A stretch of 7,471 bases of DNA from NCBI GenBank assembly GCA_016875755.1, contig VGOX01000097.1:1-7471 (forward strand), in the 5' to 3' direction. Positions 1-4,822 of the stretch are shown here, piece by piece. A program made the translations under genes and the position numbers. The notes under the pieces were generated by a model. The model was not told where the DNA came from. It saw only the letters and a list, made by a program, of their open reading frames with translations, and made no database searches. Position 1 is the stretch's first letter. Each line of letters opens with the position of its first letter. This DNA is from Chloroflexota bacterium (lineage in GTDB: Bacteria; Chloroflexota; Anaerolineae; Anaerolineales; Villigracilaceae).

Positions 1-1461
1 CCAATTGCGAAGGGTGGTGTAGCGTTCTCCGAGTGCATAGGTAATACGTTCTTGTGTTTCAGGCCTGATCTCATCGAAATTCGAAAGCCGCTCATCACGC
101 TGACGATAGACGATCTCGGTCAATAATTGTGCGCGGACAAGGTCGGTATTTAGCGCGAACATCAAGGCATGCGCCACATCAAATTTGGGCGGCAGAACAT
201 TCCAATGCGGGTGTGCCAACGCCGACAAAGTCAGCAGGGTTTTGCTGGCTGTTTCATCCCGCAGCGAGCGCGACGGGCGATTACTGCGCCACGGAATTCC
301 CGCCGCTTCCAAGCGGTTCGCAATCGAGAAGCGCAGCGAATCCGTAAGATAGGGCGCGAGGATGACGATCTCTGCGGGCGGAATTCCTTCCCCGATCAAC
401 TCCGCGATTTTCTTCACCACTTCATCCAGCATTTCAGGATGAAAATGCGTCATGATAAATTCCATCGCGGATTCTGAACCTTCCGCGTCGAGGCTGCCCT
501 GATTCGTGATCGCTGACACCAGAACATTCGAAAGCTGGATGACATTCTCAGAAGAGACAAAAGACTCATCCAGCTCGATGACTTGGTCACAAGCAGCGCT
601 TAATTCCGCGCCGCTCACTGCATCGCCGCCGAGGAACCTGCGATACCCTGCGGCATTGTCGTAGAGCAATAGCGCCGAGTCAAAATATGGCAGCCATTCA
701 CGGATGATGTCATGCGAGCGCGGCAGGTCTTCTTCCAGGTTGTCATAAATGAGGTGACGATACGTCTGCGTGAGATAACCGCGCACTTGCTCGTTCTGCC
801 AGAGAATATTCGCGAAGATATCCAGTTGCAGCGAAAAATCCAGCAGGTTATGGTCTAGGCAATAGTTGCGGAAGAGATTCGCGCACTCCTGTGCATCAGC
901 GTAGATTCTGCGCTGGGCGGGGTCACCAAGCCAGGCTGAGTCCAGAAGCGCACCGATCTCGGTATGCGGAAATCCAACAGCGGCGGCTTTGTTCAAGTTG
1001 TCAATGATCTGGGAATACAGTCGGTTGCGATTGATGGTGACCGACTCGAAATATCCGCGCTCTTCCAGTAGCGGGCGCACCAGATGTGCCATGTAATATT
1101 GCGCTGTTTCGAGGGTAAGGAAAGTGGGTGGGCGGTCTGGGTTTGCGAAACCCGCCTCGCGAGCCGCATATGCCCAGAATAGATCGGTGGTGCGGCGCGC
1201 CAGCCCGCCGATCGTCGCCGCGGTCACTTCTCCGCCTGCCATGCGGTTGGGGCTTTCAAGCAGGTCAAGATAAGGTTCTTGTAACGTCCGTTGCGGGGTC
1301 AATAAAAGAATTGTGTCGGCAGGCACGCCTTGTGCAAGTAAATAGCGAACACGCTCCACACCTGCTGTGGTTTTCCCCGTCCCAGCGACACCTGAAACGA
1401 AGAGGCGTGCGTCGATGGACACTGTAACGATCTGCTCTTGAAGCGGGCTAAAACCTGACAT
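1..1461 (-). CDS. Divergent UvrD/Rep-like SF1 helicase, N-terminal part (3' end outside window)
   Basis: An open frame of 487 codons without a stop starts at the ATG complementary to 1459-1461 and leaves the window at base 1. Residues 5-12 (SPLQEQIV) fit a Q-motif. GVAGTGKTT (24-32) is a clear Walker A. TPQRTL (55-60) and ATIGGLARR (82-90) sit where SF1 motifs Ia and Ib fall. EIVILAPY (364-371) with LEAAGIPW (384-391) resembles the start of the second RecA-like domain of UvrD proteins. The motif II equivalent is LIYDNLEED (237-245) instead of a DExQ-type box, and the motif III equivalent is YDNAAGYRRFLGG (267-279) without the usual Gln. Motifs V and VI and any C-terminal nuclease lie outside the window. 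The family would predict ATP-driven work on DNA in repair or recombination, but the altered motifs make activity uncertain. No SD precedes the start; a promoter whose start point falls at the ATG suggests a leaderless message. Helicase-fold assignment is firm; exact role is unknown. Confidence 0.88.
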   Translation of the reverse strand, partial: MSGFSPLQEQIVTVSIDARLFVSGVAGTGKTTAGVERVRYLLAQGVPADTILLLTPQRTLQEPYLDLLESPNRMAGGEVTAATIGGLARRTTDLFWAYAAREAGFANPDRPPTFLTLETAQYYMAHLVRPLLEERGYFESVTINRNRLYSQIIDNLNKAAAVGFPHTEIGALLDSAWLGDPAQRRIYADAQECANLFRNYCLDHNLLDFSLQLDIFANILWQNEQVRGYLTQTYRHLIYDNLEEDLPRSHDIIREWLPYFDSALLLYDNAAGYRRFLGGDAVSGAELSAACDQVIELDESFVSSENVIQLSNVLVSAITNQGSLDAEGSESAMEFIMTHFHPEMLDEVVKKIAELIGEGIPPAEIVILAPYLTDSLRFSIANRLEAAGIPWRSNRPSRSLRDETASKTLLTLSALAHPHWNVLPPKFDVAHALMFALNTDLVRAQLLTEIVYRQRDERLSNFDEIRPETQERITYALGERYTTLRNW

Positions 1462-1467
1462 GGGATG

Positions 1468-1496
1468 AATGTAAATTATTGAAGTGGTTTTGTCAA
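1468..1496 (-). promoter_or_regulatory. Sigma-70-type promoter of the helicase gene, likely leaderless
   Basis: On the minus strand a perfect -35 box TTGACA (complement of 1491-1496) is followed after 17 bases by TACATT (complement of 1468-1473, 4 of 6 matches to TATAAT). Six bases separate the -10 box from the ATG whose A is base 1461, so transcription should begin at or within a base or two of the start codon. This agrees with the lack of any SD before the helicase. Confidence 0.6.
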
Positions 1497-1520
1497 TGAA
1501 ATCAGATTCGAAAACCTGCT

Positions 1521-1549
1521 TTGTCAGCGGGAATAAATTAAAGTATAGT
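1521..1549 (+). promoter_or_regulatory. Sigma-70-type promoter for the small unknown gene
   Basis: TTGTCA (1521-1526, 5 of 6 matches to the -35 consensus) and TATAGT (1544-1549, 5 of 6 matches to the -10 consensus) are separated by 17 bases. The predicted start point near 1556 gives a leader of about 40 bases before the gene at 1596. It is divergent from the helicase promoter; the two -35 boxes are 24 bases apart, so one bound regulator could affect both. Confidence 0.65.
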
Positions 1550-1583
1550 TGGCGCAGTTCGTAAATTCATCCACCATAATTTC

Positions 1584-1590
1584 AGGAGGT
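1584..1590 (+). promoter_or_regulatory. Near-perfect Shine-Dalgarno site (AGGAGGT)
   Basis: AGGAGGT ends five bases before the ATG at 1596. It is the strongest ribosome-binding site in the window and fixes the start of the small unknown gene, which together with its promoter suggests that the gene is well expressed. Confidence 0.8.
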
Positions 1591-1595
1591 ATCTC

Positions 1596-2024
1596 ATGCC
1601 CACCCCAGTTAGAAGTGTTACCAAGGCAGTCCCATCGAAGACCGTTTCCTATGTCAAATTTTCCGATAAACTGACGGGTTCCATCAACGACATTGTAAAG
1701 ATCATCGAGCAGAACAAAGAAATGATCGACTCCATTCAGGAAGTCGCGCTCGAGTTGACTTCCTCCATCGGCTCGCTGCACACCCTCACCGTCAAATATG
1801 CCCGCACCGCCAACCAAATTCTGGATGTGCTGCTGCCCATCATCAAGAACGTCCCCATCGTCCCCAAGAACGTCACCCAGATGTTGGTCAACCTCGAAGC
1901 CATCACGCAGAAGATCATCGACAATGAAACCAGCACCTCAAAGACCATTACCGACGTGCAAAGCGGACTTCGCCCGGGGATGCCAACAAACTCAAGGCAC
2001 ATGCAGGACAACTTCAGGCTGTGA
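1596..2024 (+). CDS. Small helical protein of unknown function, with a probable 3' frameshift
   Basis: The frame encodes 142 residues and I do not recognise the family. Residues 20-125 look almost wholly helical and amphipathic, with runs such as INDIVKIIEQNKEMIDSI and NLEAITQKIIDN, and a proline-marked hydrophobic segment near 78-92 (LDVLLPIIKNVPIVP) that is too broken for a clear membrane span. There is no signal peptide and no cysteine. The last 16 residues after Arg126 (PGMPTNSRHMQDNFRL) look unlike the rest. The -1 frame from 1973 instead continues with PGDANKLKAHAGQLQ and ends in AIIPKG, with a stop at 2057-2059, for a 154-residue protein that matches the style of the upstream part. A missing base in the CCCGGGG run, a true mutation, or ribosomal slippage at C_CCG_GGG could explain this. 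It has its own promoter and a strong SD and is followed by a weak terminator, so it appears monocistronic. A role in complex or filament assembly is only a guess. Confidence 0.7.
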   Translation: MPTPVRSVTKAVPSKTVSYVKFSDKLTGSINDIVKIIEQNKEMIDSIQEVALELTSSIGSLHTLTVKYARTANQILDVLLPIIKNVPIVPKNVTQMLVNLEAITQKIIDNETSTSKTITDVQSGLRPGMPTNSRHMQDNFRL

Positions 2025-2073
2025 CGAAGACCATCACCGCCATCATCCCGAAGGGATAACCCCGCCGCTATCG

Positions 2074-2136
2074 TGGACCTGTCCCTGCTCCGCCCAAATG
2101 GGCATTTTTCACGCCGAATCTTTGTTGACAGGTCCA
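2074..2136. repeat. 10-bp perfect inverted repeat flanking the terminator
   Basis: TGGACCTGTC (2074-2083) and GACAGGTCCA (2127-2136) are exact reverse complements, 43 bases apart. The right arm overlaps the -35 box of the rplU promoter (2125-2130). It could be a spaced operator for a DNA-looping or dimeric regulator, or an RNA stem holding the small terminator in its loop. No function is shown by the sequence itself. Confidence 0.6.
2092..2109 (+). terminator. Weak intrinsic terminator after the small unknown gene
   Basis: GCCC (2092-2095) can pair with GGGC (2100-2103) around the loop AAAT, and ATTTTT follows directly. The stem is only four to five pairs, so termination may be inefficient. 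It lies between the small gene and the rplU promoter, where a terminator is expected. Confidence 0.45.
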
Positions 2137-2154
2137 TCGTTTCACATGTATAAT
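2125..2154 (+). promoter_or_regulatory. Perfect-consensus sigma-70 promoter of the rplU operon
   Basis: TTGACA (2125-2130) and TATAAT (2149-2154) both match the consensus at every position, with an 18-base spacer. The predicted start point is near 2161, which leaves a leader of about 125 bases before rplU. Such strength fits a ribosomal-protein operon. Confidence 0.85.
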
Positions 2155-2160
2155 ATCGTC

Positions 2161-2286
2161 CGCTCCTGCCCCGGAGAAATTACCGAGGTAGTTGCTTGTA
2201 CATCCCCCCAGCTTCCCCAATCGCGGGCGAAGGGTGCAAGATCCCCGCAAGCGAGATCGGCGAAGTGAATGACTGGAGAAAATAAA
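2161..2286 (+). promoter_or_regulatory. Long structured 5' leader of the rplU operon (candidate autoregulatory element)
   Basis: About 125 bases lie between the predicted transcript start and the rplU ATG. Local pairings include CTCC (2163-2166) with GGAG (2173-2176) and GCGGG (2223-2227) with CCCGC (2244-2248), flanked by TCGC (2221-2224) able to pair with GCGA (2251-2254). L21 leaders that bind a ribosomal protein are known in Firmicutes. I cannot show that this leader belongs to that class, and no U-rich attenuator is visible in it. Confidence 0.35.
2274..2278 (+). promoter_or_regulatory. Shine-Dalgarno site that decides the rplU start
   Basis: TGGAG ends eight bases before the ATG at 2287. 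An in-frame ATG at 2269 lies upstream of this site, has no good SD of its own, and would add six residues absent from typical L21 proteins. The 2287 start gives the standard N-terminus MRFAIVESGGKQY. Confidence 0.75.
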
Positions 2287-2751
2287 ATGAGATTTGCAAT
2301 TGTTGAAAGCGGCGGCAAGCAATACCGTGCCGTCGAAGGCTCCACGATTGACGTGGATCGCCTCGCCTACGAAGTAGGCAAAGCCTTTGATTTTGACCGT
2401 GTTCTGCTCATGGCAGATGGCGATGCAGTCATGGTCGGTACTCCCGCTGTGGAAGGCATCAAAGTCTCCGCTACAGTGGTGGACCATGTAAAAGGTCCCA
2501 AGGTTGTTTCCTTCAAATATCGCCCGAAGAAACGCATCCGTGTGAAGGGTGGCCATCGTCACCAGTACACTCGCTTGATGATTGATTTCATCGGCAAGCC
2601 CGGCGAAGAACGCAAGGTAGAAAAAAAAGCCGCAGCGAAGAAGGCACCCAAAGCCGAGCAACAGGCTGAGGCGCCGAAGGAAGCGGAAGTTTCAACTCCG
2701 AAGGCAAAGAAGCCCGCGGCGAAGAAATCCACAAAAAAACAGGCTGAATAG
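2287..2751 (+). CDS. rplU: 50S ribosomal protein L21 (bL21) with a Lys/Ala-rich C-terminal tail
   Basis: This 154-residue protein is a component of the large ribosomal subunit that binds 23S rRNA. Residues 1-103 are a complete L21: the N-terminal FAIVESGGKQYRA, VGTPAVEG in the middle (50-57), and the family signature around 82-99 (KRIRVKGGHRHQYTRLMI). L21 usually ends near residue 103. Here a 51-residue tail follows, made almost entirely of Lys, Ala, Glu and Pro with repeated KKAAAKK and KKPAAKK-type blocks, probably disordered and basic like histone-H1-type tails. The gene is first in an operon behind a consensus promoter, and rpmA starts 18 bases after its stop. The start at 2287 is preferred over the in-frame ATG at 2269 because of SD position and family length. 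Identity is certain; the role of the tail is unknown. Confidence 0.96.
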   Translation: MRFAIVESGGKQYRAVEGSTIDVDRLAYEVGKAFDFDRVLLMADGDAVMVGTPAVEGIKVSATVVDHVKGPKVVSFKYRPKKRIRVKGGHRHQYTRLMIDFIGKPGEERKVEKKAAAKKAPKAEQQAEAPKEAEVSTPKAKKPAAKKSTKKQAE

Positions 2752-2769
2752 AAGTAGAGTGAGGTAGAA

Positions 2770-3030
2770 ATGGCACATAAAGTAGGCGGCGGTTCAAGCC
2801 GCAACGGTCGAGACAGCAATTCCCAGCGTTTGGGTGTGAAACGCTACGCCGGTCAGTTCGTTCTTTCTGGAAATGTCCTTGTGCGTCAGCGTGGCACGAA
2901 GATCAAGCCGGGCAAGAATGTTTTGGTTGGCAAGGACGATACCCTCTTCGCGATCGCAGACGGCGTCGTGATGTTTGATGTTCACCACGGACGCAAACGC
3001 GTCAACGTGATCCCTGCTGAGGTCGAATAA
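2770..3030 (+). CDS. rpmA: 50S ribosomal protein L27 (bL27)
   Basis: The 86-residue product is a normal-length L27, a large-subunit protein whose N-terminus reaches toward the peptidyl-transferase centre. MAHKVGGGSSRNGRDS at the N-terminus and the signature region GNVLVRQRGTKIKPG (35-49) are diagnostic. The protein begins directly with Ala-His-Lys after Met, without the short extension that Firmicutes cleave with the protease Prp. GAGGT (2761-2765) serves as SD. The order rplU-rpmA is the usual one, but the gene that often follows, obg, is missing. The stop codon TAA shares one base with the ATG of the next gene, which indicates translational coupling to rpmE. Confidence 0.97.
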   Translation: MAHKVGGGSSRNGRDSNSQRLGVKRYAGQFVLSGNVLVRQRGTKIKPGKNVLVGKDDTLFAIADGVVMFDVHHGRKRVNVIPAEVE

Positions 3031-3539
3031 TGAAGGCTGATATCCACCCAACTGTTTTTCAGGCGAAAGTGACTTGCGCCTCTTGCGGCAATACCTGGAC
3101 GACCACTTCCACCAGAAAGGAATTGCGCATCGACGTTTGCTCGAACTGCCATCCTTTTTACACTGGTGAATCTGCAAAACTTCTTGACGTTGAAGGTCAG
3201 GTAGACCGCTTCTACAAGAAACTTTCTGCGCGCCAGACTTTTGTGGAACAGCAGAAAGCCAAGGAAGATTCTTTGAATTCTTCCGATCGCTCAATTGACG
3301 ATTTGGCACTTGCTCCCCGCGCCACCAGCGCACTTAAGTCTGCTGGTGTTCTGACCATCGGTCAGGTGTTGGAGAAGCTTGCGTCTGGTGATGCGGCTCT
3401 GCTTGAGATCTCCGGTTACGGTCAATCTGCATTGACTTCCACCAAAAAGAAGTTACGCGCACTCGGTTTTGAAGTTCCTGAAGCGCCCAAGGTTGAAAAG
3501 ACCGAGGAAGCTGCGGGCGAAACCGAAGCCGCTGAGTAA
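3030..3539 (+). CDS. rpmE: 50S ribosomal protein L31 (bL31) fused to an RNAP alpha-CTD-like domain
   Basis: Residues 1-70 are a zinc-type L31 with Cys16-x2-Cys19 and Cys37-x2-Cys40, starting MKADIHPTVF and containing CSNCHPFYTG. L31 sits at the bridge between the ribosomal subunits and normally ends near residue 70. Here a linker (71-87) leads into residues 88-150. These read like the C-terminal domain of the RNA polymerase alpha subunit: SIDDLALAPRATSALKSAG matches its first helices, with Arg97 at the place of E. coli alpha Arg265, followed by TIGQVLEK and the helix-hairpin-helix stretch LLEISGYGQSALTSTKKKL. Other DNA-contact positions differ (Ser, Gly and Ser where alpha has Asn268, Asn294 and Lys298). 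The tail 151-169 is Glu/Ala-rich and acidic. The reading frame is continuous and the start overlaps the rpmA stop by one base. L31 identity is firm; the second domain is a confident fold-level match of unknown function. Confidence 0.94.
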   Translation: MKADIHPTVFQAKVTCASCGNTWTTTSTRKELRIDVCSNCHPFYTGESAKLLDVEGQVDRFYKKLSARQTFVEQQKAKEDSLNSSDRSIDDLALAPRATSALKSAGVLTIGQVLEKLASGDAALLEISGYGQSALTSTKKKLRALGFEVPEAPKVEKTEEAAGETEAAE

Positions 3540-3543
3540 AACT

Positions 3544-3572
3544 TTGTCAGCCTGAAATTTCTCAGGTAAACT
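3544..3572 (+). promoter_or_regulatory. Possible promoter for tdk, upstream of the terminator hairpin
   Basis: TTGTCA (3544-3549) and TAAACT (3567-3572, 4 of 6 matches) are spaced by 17 bases. If active, its transcript would begin near 3579, inside the hairpin's left arm, and so would not form the full terminator. This would let one short region both end the rpmE transcript and start the tdk one. The -10 box is poor, so this stays tentative. Confidence 0.35.
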
Positions 3573-3574
3573 AG

Positions 3575-3606
3575 ACAGGCAGATGCAAATGCGTCTGCCT
3601 GTTTTT
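3575..3606 (+). terminator. Strong intrinsic terminator after rpmE
   Basis: ACAGGCAGATGC (3575-3586) pairs with GCGTCTGCCTGT (3591-3602) in a 12-pair stem with one G-U pair and the loop AAAT, followed by TTTT. It ends the ribosomal-protein transcript. A smaller hairpin, CCTGA (3551-3555) with TCAGG (3562-3566), precedes it. Confidence 0.88.
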
Positions 3607-3639
3607 GTAGTAGTTCATCATTGGATCTAGGAGAATGCA

Positions 3640-4209
3640 ATGAAGCATACCCAGGGCTCGATTGAAGTCGTTTGCGGTTCGATGTTCAGCGGAAAAACTG
3701 ATGAACTGATTCGCAGGTTGGTACGGGCGACGATCGCCAAGCAGAAAGTGCAGGTTTTCAAGCCCGCCATCGATATTCGGTACGCCGTCGAAAAGGTTGC
3801 CTCGCATACGGGCTCCACATTTGATGCCATCCCTGTTGAAAGAGCAGCGGATATTCACTTAAAGCTGGATAAGGACACAACCGTTGTTGGTATTGATGAG
3901 GCTCAGTTCTTCGACCCTGAAATTGTCTCCATTGCCCAATCGTTGGCAGGGCGCGGGGTACGCGTGCTTGTAGCAGGCCTCGATATGGACTTCCGCGGCG
4001 AGCCGTTCGGCGCAATGCCTTCACTCATGGCAGAAGCGGAAGATGTGCTGAAACTTCATGCTATTTGCATGGTGTGCGGTGGAAATGCCTCCCGCACACA
4101 AAGACTCGTCAATGGCAAGCCTGCCCGTTATGATGAGCCCATCGTCATCGTTGGCGCTTCAGAACTGTATGAAGCCCGCTGCCGTTTGCATCACGAAGTG
4201 CCCCGTTAA
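3640..4209 (+). CDS. tdk: Thymidine kinase, type II (Tdk)
   Basis: The enzyme phosphorylates thymidine to dTMP with ATP in the pyrimidine salvage pathway of the cytosol. The 189-residue length is normal for the type II family. It has a P-loop GSMFSGKT (13-20), the Walker B-like IDEAQFF (85-91) with the catalytic Glu87, and GLDMDFRGEPFG (113-124). Zinc ligands are Cys143-x2-Cys146 and Cys181-x2-His184, followed by a short tail. The substrate-binding lasso is seen as ARYDEPIVIVG (162-172) and YEARC (177-181). AGGAG (3629-3633) lies six bases before the ATG. The gene follows the rpmE terminator and precedes hpt by 36 bases, so it probably heads a salvage/tRNA transcription unit. rpmE next to tdk is also a known Firmicute neighbourhood. 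Confidence 0.96.
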   Translation: MKHTQGSIEVVCGSMFSGKTDELIRRLVRATIAKQKVQVFKPAIDIRYAVEKVASHTGSTFDAIPVERAADIHLKLDKDTTVVGIDEAQFFDPEIVSIAQSLAGRGVRVLVAGLDMDFRGEPFGAMPSLMAEAEDVLKLHAICMVCGGNASRTQRLVNGKPARYDEPIVIVGASELYEARCRLHHEVPR

Positions 4210-4245
4210 GCCTGAGAAAATTGCCGAAATTAGGAAACGAAAAAA

Positions 4246-4803
4246 ATGCAAAATTACAAAGATGTGCTCGCTGAAATTCTGATCGAGGCAGATGCGTTAC
4301 AACAGCGTGTGCGGGAACTTGGCGAGCAGATCAGCAACGATTACCGCGACACGGAATTACTGCTCATCTGCATTCTGCGTGGTGGTGTTCCGTTCATGGT
4401 GGATCTGAGCAGGAATATTTCCATTCCGCACATGATGGATTTCATGGCTGCTTCCTCTTATGGCGTCGGCAGACGCGAATCAAGCGGGTCAGCCCGCGTC
4501 ACGCTCGACCTGCAAACAGATATCCGCAATAAGAATGTCCTTCTCGTGGAAGATATTGTGGATAGCGGACATACCATCGCTGCTGTTTTACAAATGCTCG
4601 AAACGCGGCAACCGCAGTCGCTCAAAGTATGCGCCTTATTGGATAAGCCTGAACGGCGCGAAGCGCATGTACCGATCCATTACCTAGGCTTCTCCATCCC
4701 CAATAAATTTGTTTTCGGTTACGGGCTCGACCTTGATGAGTATTATCGCAACCTCCCCTTTGTGGGCGTTGTCGATCTGAATAAATACAAGCCGTCCGAG
4801 TAA
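4246..4803 (+). CDS. hpt: Hypoxanthine phosphoribosyltransferase
   Basis: The enzyme converts hypoxanthine (and often guanine) plus PRPP to IMP (or GMP) in purine salvage. The 185-residue length fits the bacterial family. Visible motifs are ILRGGVPFM (43-51), the flexible-loop SSYG (70-73), the PRPP-binding VLLVEDIVDSGHT (98-110) with the acidic pair Glu102-Asp103, LLDKPERR (131-138) with the base-contacting Lys134, and FVFGYGLDLDEYYRNLP (155-171), typical of the HPRT C-terminus. AGGAAA (4232-4237) lies eight bases before the ATG. The gene sits 36 bases after tdk and 19 before the CCA-type gene on the same strand, so co-transcription is likely. Preference between hypoxanthine and guanine cannot be read from the sequence. 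Confidence 0.95.
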   Translation: MQNYKDVLAEILIEADALQQRVRELGEQISNDYRDTELLLICILRGGVPFMVDLSRNISIPHMMDFMAASSYGVGRRESSGSARVTLDLQTDIRNKNVLLVEDIVDSGHTIAAVLQMLETRQPQSLKVCALLDKPERREAHVPIHYLGFSIPNKFVFGYGLDLDEYYRNLPFVGVVDLNKYKPSE

Positions 4804-4822
4804 CCAACCAAAGGGGCAGGGG

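Noticed and set aside
129..477. Two plus-strand open frames of 72 and 102 codons
   Set aside because: They lie wholly antisense to the helicase gene, have no good SD, and their proteins have the Arg/Pro-rich look of shadow frames.
1798..2268. Plus-strand frame of 156 codons ending just before rplU
   Set aside because: It overlaps the small unknown gene out of frame, has a Ser/Pro/Cys-rich shadow composition, and runs through the terminator and the rplU promoter.
2269..2286. Upstream ATG start for rplU
   Set aside because: The SD at 2274-2278 lies downstream of this ATG, and the extra six residues are not typical of L21.
2068..2661. Minus-strand frame of 197 codons opposite rplU
   Set aside because: It is antisense to a certain ribosomal-protein gene and its promoter, and has no recognisable domain.
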